Of a stretch of 64,000 bases of DNA, positions 35,481-44,261 are shown in pieces. Origin of the DNA: Faecalibacter sp. LW9 (GTDB lineage: Bacteria; Bacteroidota; Bacteroidia; Flavobacteriales; Weeksellaceae); the NCBI RefSeq assembly GCF_034661295.1, contig NZ_CP141062.1:310001-374000 (forward strand). Direction: 5' to 3'. The position numbers were made by a program, and so were the translations under genes. Below the pieces are notes generated by a model. It was given only the letters and a program-made list of their open reading frames with translations. It searched no databases and was not told where the DNA came from. Each line of letters begins with the position of its first letter. The stretch's first letter is position 1.

Positions 35481-35551
35481 ATTTCTATATTTTTCAAATC
35501 TCCCATAAAAACAAGGTTTTTAAATTTTAAATCTATTTTTTTTATATTGAC

Positions 35552-35569
35552 CCCCTATTTTTTTAGGGG
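35552..35569. promoter_or_regulatory. Perfect palindrome upstream of glnN, probable operator
   Basis: CCCCTA-TTTTTT-TAGGGG, six-base arms, in otherwise AT-rich sequence. It lies 18 bases ahead of a -7 box and takes the place where a -33 element would be expected. The position suits a transcription factor that controls glutamine synthetase; no factor can be named. Confidence 0.5.
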
Positions 35570-35587
35570 TGGTTTTAGAATTTGTTT

Positions 35588-35595
35588 TATTTTTG
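35588..35595 (+). promoter_or_regulatory. -7 element (TATTTTTG) of glnN
   Basis: TATTTTTG lies 34 bases before the glnN ATG. No -33 TTG is seen at the right distance; the palindrome at 35552-35569 lies there instead, which would suit an activator-dependent promoter. Confidence 0.5.
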
Positions 35596-35629
35596 CGTCA
35601 TCAAACAATAATAAAAAATAATTAAACTA

Positions 35630-37813
35630 ATGTCAACACTAAGATTTAAGGCTTTAGAGAAATCTGTAAATAAGCAAGCAGAGAAAGTTGTGATTAATGA
35701 TAAATTATCAACTTTATTTGGTGAAAACGTATTCTCACATGATACAATGCGTGAGTATTTGCCAAAACAAGCTTTTAAAGCCATTATCGCTGCTAAGGAA
35801 AAAGGGACAAGAATTCCTCGAGAATATGCTGATCAAGTTGCATCTGCAATGAAAGATTGGGCAATTTCTAAAGGAGCCACTCACTTTACACATTGGTTTC
35901 AACCATTAACAGGAACTACAGCAGAAAAACATGACTCATTCTTTCGTCCAACTGAAGATGGTCGTGCAATCGATACATTCGAAGGATCGGCATTAGTACA
36001 ACAAGAGCCAGACGCTTCATCATTCCCAAATGGTGGAATTCGTAATACATTCGAAGCTCGTGGATATACAGCTTGGGATCCAACTTCTACTGCTTTCATT
36101 ATTGGTACAACTTTATTTATCCCTTCAGTTTTCATTTCTTATACAGGAGAAACTTTAGATTATAAAGTTCCATTATTAAGAGCTTTACAAGCGGTGGACG
36201 AAGCAGCTACAGAAGTGGCAAAGTATTTTGATAAAAATGTAACAAAAGTACAGTCAACATTAGGTTGGGAACAAGAATACTTCTTAGTTGACTTAAACCT
36301 ATATAACTCGCGCCCAGACTTACAAATGACAGGTCGTACTTTAGTTGGACACTCTCCAGCTAAAGGTCAACAATTAGACGACCACTATTTCGGTGCAATT
36401 CCGATGCGTGTGATGGCATTTATGCAAGAATTAGAAGTGGAATCAATGAAATTAGGTATTCCAATTACAACACGTCACAATGAGGTAGCACCAAACCAAT
36501 TCGAATGTGCTCCTATGTTCGAAGAAGCCAACCAAGCAGTAGACCACAATTCATTATTAATGGATTTAATGGGACGTATTGCAAAGAAACACGACTTTAA
36601 AGTATTATTACACGAAAAACCTTTCGCAGGGGTTAACGGATCAGGTAAGCACAACAACTGGTCTTTATCTACAGATACAGGTGAAAACTTGTTATCTCCA
36701 GGTAAAAATCCAAAGAAAAACTTACAATTCTTAACATTCTTTGTGAATACGATTAAAGCTGTTTCTGAATATGGAGATATGTTACGTTCTGCCATTGCAG
36801 AAGCGGGTAACGATCACCGTTTAGGAGCAAATGAAGCACCGCCTGCGATTATTTCTATTTTCATTGGTTCTCAATTAACAAACGTATTGGATGAATTAGA
36901 AAAAGTAACAGAAGGTAAATTATCACCAGAAGAGAAAACGGAATTAAAATTAAATGTTGTTGGTAAAATTCCAGAAATTTTATTGGATAATACAGATCGT
37001 AACCGAACTTCTCCATTTGCCTTTACAGGAAACAAATTTGAGATTCGTGCTGTAGGATCTTCTGCAAACTGTGCAGAACCAATGACTGTAATTAATACGA
37101 TTGTAGCTCAACAATTAAAAAACTTTAAGAAAGAAGTTGATGCTTTAATTGATGGTGGTTTATCAAAAGACGAAGCTATTTTCAACGTATTACGTGAGTA
37201 CATCAAATCATCTCGTAATATTTTATTTGAAGGAGATGGTTACTCTGACAATTGGGTGGAAGAAGCTGCAAAACGTGGATTGAGCAACTACAAAACAACA
37301 CCAGAAGCATTAAAATTAGAGTTAGATCCTAAATACATTGAAGTTTACGAAAAAACGGGTGTATTAACACCACGTGAAGTTGAAGCCCGTAATGAAATCA
37401 AATTAGAAAAATATTCGACTAAAATTTCGATAGAAGCGAATGTATTAGTAGATTTAGTTTCTTCTCAAGTGATACCAGCAGCTGTCAACTATCAAAATGT
37501 TTTAGTGAAAAATGTAAAAGGATTAAAAGATATTTTCGGTGATGAATTTAAAGTATTAGCGAAAGATCAGATGGATTTAATTCGAGTAATTTCTACACAT
37601 ATTAATGAAATTAAATCTGCAAATGATAAATTAATTGCAGAAATCAAAGCAGCGAAAGAAGTGGAAGATCACCAAGCGCAAGCAGAATACTATGGTTCTA
37701 AAGTTAAACCATTATTCGACAAAATTCGCTACCACTCGGATGAGTTAGAAGAATTAATCGATAACAATTTATGGCCATTAACGAAATACCGTGAAATGTT
37801 ATTTACGAGATAA
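35630..37813 (+). CDS. glnN: Type III glutamine synthetase
   Basis: A 727-residue enzyme, much longer than GSI (about 470), which marks it as GSIII. It makes glutamine from glutamate, ammonia and ATP. Landmarks are the GSIII-specific N-terminal region (THWFQPLTGTTAEKHDSF), the catalytic LGWEQEYFLVD with the metal-binding Glu residues, TRHNEVAPNQFECAP, the ATP-site GVNGSGKHNNWSLS segment, and NRTSPFAFTGNKFEIRAVG. Upstream lie a palindrome and a -7 box, and a terminator follows, so it is a single-gene unit that is probably nitrogen-controlled. No sign of damage. Confidence 0.97.
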   Translation: MSTLRFKALEKSVNKQAEKVVINDKLSTLFGENVFSHDTMREYLPKQAFKAIIAAKEKGTRIPREYADQVASAMKDWAISKGATHFTHWFQPLTGTTAEKHDSFFRPTEDGRAIDTFEGSALVQQEPDASSFPNGGIRNTFEARGYTAWDPTSTAFIIGTTLFIPSVFISYTGETLDYKVPLLRALQAVDEAATEVAKYFDKNVTKVQSTLGWEQEYFLVDLNLYNSRPDLQMTGRTLVGHSPAKGQQLDDHYFGAIPMRVMAFMQELEVESMKLGIPITTRHNEVAPNQFECAPMFEEANQAVDHNSLLMDLMGRIAKKHDFKVLLHEKPFAGVNGSGKHNNWSLSTDTGENLLSPGKNPKKNLQFLTFFVNTIKAVSEYGDMLRSAIAEAGNDHRLGANEAPPAIISIFIGSQLTNVLDELEKVTEGKLSPEEKTELKLNVVGKIPEILLDNTDRNRTSPFAFTGNKFEIRAVGSSANCAEPMTVINTIVAQQLKNFKKEVDALIDGGLSKDEAIFNVLREYIKSSRNILFEGDGYSDNWVEEAAKRGLSNYKTTPEALKLELDPKYIEVYEKTGVLTPREVEARNEIKLEKYSTKISIEANVLVDLVSSQVIPAAVNYQNVLVKNVKGLKDIFGDEFKVLAKDQMDLIRVISTHINEIKSANDKLIAEIKAAKEVEDHQAQAEYYGSKVKPLFDKIRYHSDELEELIDNNLWPLTKYREMLFTR

Positions 37814-37834
37814 AAATTAAATATCTAAAATGTA

Positions 37835-37868
37835 AAATAGCCCTCAATATTTGAGGGCTATTTTTTTT
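37835..37868 (+). terminator. Terminator of glnN
   Basis: AAATAGCCCTCAA and TTGAGGGCTATTT pair around three bases, followed by eight T residues. Confidence 0.9.
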
Positions 37869-37914
37869 GGTTTTTATAAATAGTGGAATCAAATGTTAAT
37901 ATTATAATATTTTT

Positions 37915-37944
37915 TTTGAAATATTAATTCTATTTATATATTTG
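37915..37944 (+). promoter_or_regulatory. Promoter of the interrupted sorting-domain gene
   Basis: TTTG (37915-37918), 18 bases, TATATTTG (37937-37944), 41 bases before the ATG. The promoter looks intact although the gene is interrupted. Confidence 0.6.
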
Positions 37945-37985
37945 TTAAATAGCCTAATATCAATTAATTACAAATATAAAACTTT

Positions 37986-38906
37986 ATGAAAAAAATTTTA
38001 TTTTCTTTATTTGCATTTGCAGCATTATCAGCCAATGCACAAGTACAAACTATTTTCGAAGATTCTTTTGAAGCCTATGAAGATTTTTCAGTTGGAGGAA
38101 TTAATCAAACTGTAGCAACTGGAACAATTGGAGAGTGGACATTAGTTGACTCTGACCGTTCTGCTACTTACGGTTTCACAGGTATAACATTTCCTAATAG
38201 TGGATACTGAATGGCATATATAGTTTTTAATAATACTGCTACTACGCCACCATTACAACCAACACAAACATCAAATTGGACTCCAAGAACAGGAAGTAGA
38301 GCTATGGCTAGTTTTGCAGCTGCAGCGCCAACATATTACAATAATGATTTCTTAATTTCACCAGCGATAACATTAGGAGAATCAGATAATGTATTAAGAT
38401 TTTATGCTAAAGCAGCTGATTCCAATTATGGAATGGAAATTTTTAGTGTAAAAGTTTCTACAACAGATACTCAAATTTCAAGTTTTACTGAAGTTGCAGC
38501 AGAAGTGATCGATAGTAATATTCAATATGCATTATACGAAATTGATCTATCTCAATATAATGGACAAACCGTTCATATTGCTATTAATTGTGAATCACAA
38601 GATCAATTTGGATTTGTAGTTGATGATTTTAGTGTTTCAGGAAGTACTTTAGCTACATCTGACTTAAATCAAAAGAATATGACAAAAGTTTTCCCAAATC
38701 CTGCAAAGGATGTTATCAATGTGGATTATGGGGCAAACTTTGATAAATCAAAAGTTTTGATTGAAATTTCAGATATGACGGGTAGAGTAGTGAAGACATT
38801 CGCAGATTCACCTAGCTATGATATTTCTGATTTAGGAAAAGGTGTCTATGTTGTTAGAATCACAGATGGAACAAATAAAGTTGTTAAAAAATTAATTAAG
38901 AACTAA
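37986..38906 (+). pseudogene. T9SS cargo protein (choice-of-anchor J type) with an in-frame TGA
   Basis: One continuous frame of 307 codons broken by a single TGA at codon 75 (38208-38210). The N-terminus has a signal peptide (residues 1-18, ending SANA). The stop lies in FPNSGY-stop-MAYIVFNN; in this choice-of-anchor J-like beta-sandwich a Trp fits there, so TGG to TGA is the simplest cause. After it the protein continues without damage (RAMASFAAAAPTYYNNDFL, VDDFSVSGS) to a type A T9SS sorting domain (VFPNPAKDVINVDYG, GKGVYVVRI, ending KKLIKN). If the stop is real, only a 74-residue stub is made. Strong promoter and terminator remain. Confidence 0.8.
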
Positions 38907-38926
38907 TATCTTGACGAAAGAAATAC

Positions 38927-38956
38927 AAAACCGATGAGAAATCCTCGGTTTTTTTT
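38927..38956 (+). terminator. Terminator after the interrupted sorting-domain gene
   Basis: AACCGA and TCGGTT with part-paired interior GAG/CCT, followed by a T tract. Confidence 0.7.
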
Positions 38957-39012
38957 CTTCAAATTTTCTGAATCCCTTGATATATTGTATCTTTGCCAAC
39001 CAATAATTGATT

Positions 39013-40101
39013 ATGGCAGATTTAGGTCTATTAGATAAATTAAAAGCAATTAAACAACGTTTCGATGAGGTTGCGGATTTAATCATCCAACCGGATATCG
39101 TGACTGATCAGGCTCGTTACGCAAAATTAAATAAGGAATATTCAGATTTAAGAGACTTCGTAGAAATTCAAAAAACATACGAAGGGTACATTAATGCAAT
39201 TGAAGAAGCAGACGAGATTATCGCAGATGGTTCGGATGCCGAAATGGTTGAATTAGCGAAAATCGAAAAAGACGAAGCAATTAATGCAATTCCAGCATTA
39301 GAGGAGGAAATCAAAATGATGTTAATCCCTAAGGATCCAGAAGACGACAAAAACGTTATTGTGGAGTTACGTTCGGGTACAGGAGGGGATGAAGCAGCGA
39401 TTTTCGTAGAGGATATTTACCGTATGTATTCGATGTACTTTAAAGACAAAGGATGGAAACACGAAGTATTAAATACTTCTGAAGCCTCTGGAAAAGGGTA
39501 CAAAGAGTTGGTGATGCAAGTAGAAGGTAATGCAGTATACGGTACCATGAAATACGAATCTGGTGTTCACCGTGTACAACGTGTTCCAGAAACAGAATCT
39601 CAAGGACGTGTGCATACATCAGCCATTACAGTTGCGGTTTTACCAGAAGCAGAAGAGGTGGATGTGGTTATTAATCCAGCTGATTTAGAGTATCAAACGG
39701 CGCGTTCATCTGGAGCAGGAGGACAGAACGTAAATAAAGTAGAGACGAAAGTACAATTAACACACAAACCATCAGGAATTGTAATTGTGTGTCAAGAGGC
39801 ACGTTCTCAGCACAAAAACCGTGAGAAAGCGTTACAATTATTACGTACAAAATTATACGAAATTGAGTTCGAGAAAAAACACTCAGAACGTTCAGCTCAA
39901 CGTAAATCTTTAGTATCTACTGGAGACCGTTCGGCTAAAATTCGTACGTACAACTACCCACAAGGGCGTGTAACAGATCACCGTATCAATAAATCAATTT
40001 ATAACTTAGATAACTTTATGAATGGAGATATCCAAGAAATGATTGATGCATTGAAAATGGCAGAAAATGCAGAAAAATTAAAAGGAGAAGACGACTTATA
40101 G
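39013..40101 (+). CDS. prfA: Peptide chain release factor 1
   Basis: A 362-residue class I release factor that reads UAA and UAG. The GGQ peptidyl-hydrolysis motif appears in [14 protein letters not shown], and the codon-reading PxT motif in [14 protein letters not shown], which separates it from RF2 (SPF). I use the ATG at 39013; a TTG two codons earlier is less likely. A -7 box TATCTTTG lies at 38988-38995. The gene has its own terminator. Confidence 0.96.
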   Translation: MADLGLLDKLKAIKQRFDEVADLIIQPDIVTDQARYAKLNKEYSDLRDFVEIQKTYEGYINAIEEADEIIADGSDAEMVELAKIEKDEAINAIPALEEEIKMMLIPKDPEDDKNVIVELRSGTGGDEAAIFVEDIYRMYSMYFKDKGWKHEVLNTSEASGKGYKELVMQVEGNAVYGTMKYESGVHRVQRVPETESQGRVHTSAITVAVLPEAEEVDVVINPADLEYQTARSSGAGGQNVNKVETKVQLTHKPSGIVIVCQEARSQHKNREKALQLLRTKLYEIEFEKKHSERSAQRKSLVSTGDRSAKIRTYNYPQGRVTDHRINKSIYNLDNFMNGDIQEMIDALKMAENAEKLKGEDDL

Positions 40102-40125
40102 GTCATTTATTCTTTCAAAATACAT

Positions 40126-40156
40126 AAAGCACTTCAAGAAACTGAAGTGCTTTTTT
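40126..40156 (+). terminator. Terminator of prfA
   Basis: AAAGCACTTCA and TGAAGTGCTTT pair, followed by a T tract. Confidence 0.88.
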
Positions 40157-40225
40157 ATTTACTAAAAATGAATTTGTGCTTTTAGTAATCTATGAGGTGG
40201 TCTACTGAAATCTAAATTAATTTAA

Positions 40226-40387
40226 TTCTTTTTTAATAAAAATTCTGATGTTGAAATAAAAGATTGGTGCCAATCTAATTTATTAGGAGCTGATATGGAT
40301 GTTGGAAAAATGGGAAGTTTAGAACTTTATCCAAATGGTATTTTAGCTCTTAATAGAAAATTTGGAAAACAAACTTTGAAGAATTAA
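40226..40387 (+). pseudogene. C-terminal gene remnant in the prfA-emrB gap
   Basis: The 365-base gap between prfA and emrB contains the prfA terminator and then an open stretch of about 53 codons reading NSDVEIKDWCQSNLLGADMD, with VGKMGSLELYPNGILALN further on and a TAA at 40385-40387. It has protein-like composition, no start codon or promoter, and is preceded in frame by a stop. It looks like the tail of a lost gene of unknown family. Confidence 0.4.
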
Positions 40388-40413
40388 TCCAATGATTAGT
40401 AATAACAGAATAA

Positions 40414-40447
40414 AAAAAACACCTTTTAAAATATAAAAGGTGTTTTT
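40414..40447 (-). terminator. Terminator of the emrB operon
   Basis: AAAACACCTTTT and AAAAGGTGTTTT pair around about six bases; the minus strand then has a long T tract. Confidence 0.85.
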
Positions 40448-40466
40448 AAAACTATTATAAAATGGA

Positions 40467-42038
40467 TTAATGTCTGACATCTACCACTTTACCCGCTCCT
40501 TTTTTAATAAAAATTAATACGAAAGGAATACAACATAAGAACAGAACTCCCAAATAAAGGAAAATATCCATGTAGGTTAGTACCGTACTTTGTTTCAAGA
40601 TTTGTACATCCAAGATTTGAGACGCTTTATTCAGCGACTCTTGTGCAGTAAAACCTTTTTGCATGAAACTTTGTTGTAAAGCATGAATTCGGGTTTGTAC
40701 ATCCACATTTGAAGGATCTAAATTCGGAACCAAATTGGCACGATGTTGTACCGTCCAACGTGAGACTAAAGTGGTAATAATAGCAATCCCAAATGATCCC
40801 CCCAATTGACGGAACATCCCTGTAAATGCTGCTCCTTCACCAATCGATTTCCCCATCAAGGTTGAAAGAGATAACGTGGTAACCGGAACGAATAATAATC
40901 CTAATCCCATCCCACCAATAATCAATGGCCAGAAGAAGTGTTCAGTCCCTGTATCTGGCGTCATAATCGTAAAGAACCAGAAACTATAGGCGAAGAACAC
41001 TAAGAATCCTGCAGATACCAAATATTTAGGCGAAACACCTTTTTGAAGCATTATTGCAATAAAAGGCATCATAAAGGCAGTCATTAATGAGGATGGAACT
41101 AACAATAATCCGGCATCTGTCGCTGTCCAGCCCAATAAGGATTGGGTATAAATTGGAATGATGAACGTAGATCCATACAATCCAAATCCTAAGACGAAGG
41201 ACAAGATGGTACCAATTAATAAATTCGAATCTTTTAATACACGAATATTTACAATTGGGTGATCGAACACTAATTCTCTCCACACAAATAGGATGAAGGA
41301 GAATAAACTGATAATTGATAAAACAATAATTGTAGTATTATCAAACCAATCATCTTGTTGTCCGTGTTCTAAAACATATTGTAAAGCACCAACCGCAGCA
41401 GATAAAAGGATAATACCTAAGAAATCGACTTGACTTAATTTCGATTTCTCTGCGTATTTAGGACTTCTTACAAATCCTATGGTTAATAAGGTTGCAATAA
41501 TACCAATTGGAATGTTGATGTAAAAAATATAAGGCCATGACCAATGGTCGATGATAAAACCTCCTAAGGGTGGACCTAATGTAGGACCTACAATAACTCC
41601 CATTCCATAAATGGCTTGTGCAATTCCTCGTTTTTCTTTGGGGTAACTTTCCGTGATAATGGTTTGTGAGGTTACTAAAAGTGCCCCACCACCTAAACCT
41701 TGGATAAATCGGAATAAGATGATTTCCCATAACGTGGTTGATTGCCCACATAAAAAAGAGGAAATGGTAAAAATCACAATCGAAGCCGCAAAATAATTTT
41801 TATGACCAAATTGTTGGGAAAGCCAACTGGTCATCGGAACGATGATCACATTGGCAATCGCATAGGCCGTAACGTCCCATGCAATATCCGTTAGCGTAAC
41901 CCCCAAACTTCCTTTCATGTCGTTCATAGCTACATTGACAATAGTGGTATCCACAATTTCAAGTAGCGCACACATGATGGCTGTAATGGTGATGATGGCG
42001 CGGCGGGAACCGTATTCAACTAAACTATTTTCTTCCAT
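40467..42038 (-). CDS. emrB: DHA2-family drug:proton antiporter (EmrB/QacA type)
   Basis: A 523-residue inner-membrane transporter with 14 predicted helices. Visible family motifs are the start of helix 1 (IITITAIMCALLEIVDTTIVN, with the DxTIVNVA motif D1), RFIQGLGGGALLV (motif B-like), and GPTLGPPLGGFIIDHWSWPYIFYIN (motif C region, shown by its key residues GPTLGPPLGG and WSWPYIF). It should work with a periplasmic adaptor (EmrA/HlyD) and a TolC channel, but both of those genes upstream have collapsed into one broken chimera. The transporter frame is intact. Confidence 0.93.
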   Translation of the reverse strand: MEENSLVEYGSRRAIITITAIMCALLEIVDTTIVNVAMNDMKGSLGVTLTDIAWDVTAYAIANVIIVPMTSWLSQQFGHKNYFAASIVIFTISSFLCGQSTTLWEIILFRFIQGLGGGALLVTSQTIITESYPKEKRGIAQAIYGMGVIVGPTLGPPLGGFIIDHWSWPYIFYINIPIGIIATLLTIGFVRSPKYAEKSKLSQVDFLGIILLSAAVGALQYVLEHGQQDDWFDNTTIIVLSIISLFSFILFVWRELVFDHPIVNIRVLKDSNLLIGTILSFVLGFGLYGSTFIIPIYTQSLLGWTATDAGLLLVPSSLMTAFMMPFIAIMLQKGVSPKYLVSAGFLVFFAYSFWFFTIMTPDTGTEHFFWPLIIGGMGLGLLFVPVTTLSLSTLMGKSIGEGAAFTGMFRQLGGSFGIAIITTLVSRWTVQHRANLVPNLDPSNVDVQTRIHALQQSFMQKGFTAQESLNKASQILDVQILKQSTVLTYMDIFLYLGVLFLCCIPFVLIFIKKGAGKVVDVRH

Positions 42039-42061
42039 AACTGATCGAATTGAATGGAAGA

Positions 42062-43535
42062 TTATTTAGATTTTCCTGACTTTAATAAAATGTCTGTTTC
42101 TACATTCATCCCTGGACGTAATAATTTCATCATTTTCGTCATTTGGATTAGAGAACACTAATTTAATAGGTACACGTTGAACTGTTTTTACGAAATTTCC
42201 AGAAGCGTTATCTGGAGGCAATAAAGCAAATTTAGCTCCTGTTGCTGGAGAAATTGAAGTAACTGTAGCTTCAAATTCGTGACCAGGGAATGCATCAACT
42301 TTGATGATTGCTTTTTGACCTTCTCTAATTTCGTTTAACTGTGTTTCTTTATAGTTCGCAACCACCCATAATCCATTAGTTTTTACAATATTGAAAAGGG
42401 ATTGACCAGCTTGTACCAATTGACCTGGTTGTAAATTAACTTTTGAAATTTGACCATCTTCAGCCGCAATAATATACGTGTATGATAAGTATAATTTTGC
42501 GTTTTCAATGTTTGTTTGCTGTTGTTTGATTGTCGAATTAGCAACTGTGATTTGTGCTTTAGAAGCTTCTGCTTGTGCTTTAGAAGTATCAATTTGTTTT
42601 GCTGTAGCAGCAGCTTGTTTCGCTGTAGAAGCTAATTGAGCTTTGGCTACATTTAATTGTTCTTGAACAACACGCAATTGTTTTTCAGCGGTTTCTTTTG
42701 CTGCTTTCGCTGTACGTATTGCTTCTTCTGCAATTTCTTTTTGTTTTTCAACTGATAAGATGTCTTTTCGCTGAAGTAATGATTCATCTGATGATTGATT
42801 TTCGATGACAATGTTTTCGCTTTCCATTACATCGTAATCCAAATCATTCGGATCCCCCATTAATACTTTTAGACGATAATTAAGATTTACATAATTATTT
42901 GTGGCTTCTTCTATGGCAATTTGTACATTAGAAGCTTGGAGTTTTGCGCGTAAAAAATCATTACGTGCAATAATTCCATTGTCTAAGAAATTTTGAAAAT
43001 CTTTTACACGTTGATTGGCACGAACCAAATTTTCATTTAATACTTCTAAGGTTTTTTGTGTTTTATAAATACCGAAATATAAATTAATGGTTTACCAAAC
43101 CACATCTTCTTTTGTAGACTCTAATTGTAATTTTGATAAGTCAACTACAAGATTACTTTGTTTAATTGCTCCTTTAATTTGACCTCCAGCATAGATCGGT
43201 AAAGAGACTCCAGCTGTACCAAATAATACATGATCGGGATTTACATTAACCATTCCACTTCCAGCACCAGCAGGAAGTTGCATCTTTAATTTTGTATCAC
43301 CTTTCGATAAAATTTGCTAGTATTGACCTGAAATATTTAAGTCAGGTAATTGATGATTTTTTGCTGTTTTTGCTTTCCATTCCGCCGATGTTGTGGCAGC
43401 TTCAGAAACTTTTACAGCTTTACTATTGGATAAACTTCTATTTATGGCATCTTCTAAACGAAGTGTTGTATGATTTTGTGCCATTAATAATGAAGAAGCA
43501 ACCAATAAAAGCGGTACGAAAATTTTATTTTTCAT
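42062..43535 (-). pseudogene. Broken TolC-HlyD (EmrA) chimera in the efflux operon
   Basis: Read leftward this is the start of a TolC-type outer-membrane channel joined to the back half of an EmrA/HlyD-type adaptor. From 43535: signal peptide and LRLEDAINRSLSNSKAV (TolC start), an in-frame TAG at 43317-43319 (NISGQY-stop-QILSKG), GVSLPIYAGGQIKGAIKQ, an in-frame TAA at 43092-43094 (DVVW-stop-TINLYFGIYK), then TolC-like sequence to about IAEEAIRTAKAA (near 42700). It then passes into the coiled coil and lipoyl/barrel parts of an adaptor (QISKVNLQPGQLVQAGQSLF). A last frameshift near 42125 hides the normal end LRPGMNVETDILLKSG, which would stop at 42062. The TolC back half and the adaptor's front half with its membrane anchor are missing. 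Confidence 0.88.
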
Positions 43536-44160
43536 TGTATTGTAAAATTGCTTTTAAAGAGTCTAATAAATAAGGAAAAAATGTGTTGATGATATTTTCT
43601 TTATATTCATGATGATTATCGATATTCCAAAGAGGCATATAGGTTTTATTATTTAACACGATATAAGAAATAGGTCCAATAACGGACATAATAATGGCTT
43701 CAGCTGGAACTTGTCGAAGGAAAATTTGTTGTTGATAACCTTCTTCAATTGCTTGATTGATAAAATTGAGATTAGACATTTTCAAATCTGTGATGGCTTT
43801 ATCAATGAAAATAAATGAATCGCTTTTAGAATATTCTCTCACCATAATGCGATGAAAGGCATGATTACTCATGATGCGTTGCATGTAAGTATCCAAGAAG
43901 TACACTAATTTTTGATACGGATCTAAATTTTCATTTTTCACCGTTTTCGCTAATTCTTGATTCAACATGTATAGGCGCCATAAAAACAAGGATTCAACTA
44001 ATTTTTGTTTAGATCCAAAATAATAGCTAATCATTGCAATATTAATTCCTGCAAGCTTAGCGATATCTCTAACACTTGTTGCATCGACTCCTTTATCAGA
44101 AAATATTTTTTCAGCAGATTGTAATATTTCCAACTGTTTATCGGATAAATTCAATTCCAT
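43525..44160 (-). CDS. TetR/AcrR-family repressor of the efflux locus
   Basis: A 211-residue regulator. Residues 8-55 form the TetR helix-turn-helix (ILQSAEKIFSDKGVDATSV, DIAKLAGINIAMISYYFGSK). The rest is a helical ligand-binding domain typical of repressors of multidrug pumps. It is the first gene of the leftward efflux operon, and its stop codon overlaps the start of the TolC remnant by 11 bases. A 20-bp palindrome just upstream of its start is the likely operator, suggesting autorepression. Confidence 0.92.
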   Translation of the reverse strand: MELNLSDKQLEILQSAEKIFSDKGVDATSVRDIAKLAGINIAMISYYFGSKQKLVESLFLWRLYMLNQELAKTVKNENLDPYQKLVYFLDTYMQRIMSNHAFHRIMVREYSKSDSFIFIDKAITDLKMSNLNFINQAIEEGYQQQIFLRQVPAEAIIMSVIGPISYIVLNNKTYMPLWNIDNHHEYKENIINTFFPYLLDSLKAILQYNEK

Positions 44161-44182
44161 AATTGCAGTTTTAGAAATTCGA

Positions 44183-44202
44183 AATTAAACAAACGTTTAA
44201 TT
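44183..44202. promoter_or_regulatory. Probable TetR operator (20-bp palindrome)
   Basis: AATTAAAC-N4-GTTTAATT is a perfect inverted repeat with 8-bp arms, 23 bases upstream of the tetR ATG and 60 bases upstream of the divergent DUF2851 gene. The place and size fit a TetR-family autoregulatory site. Confidence 0.7.
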
Positions 44203-44261
44203 AAAATTATAATTTTTTTTTGAATAAAAATTTTCATTAAATTATTAGAAACAAATGCGCT

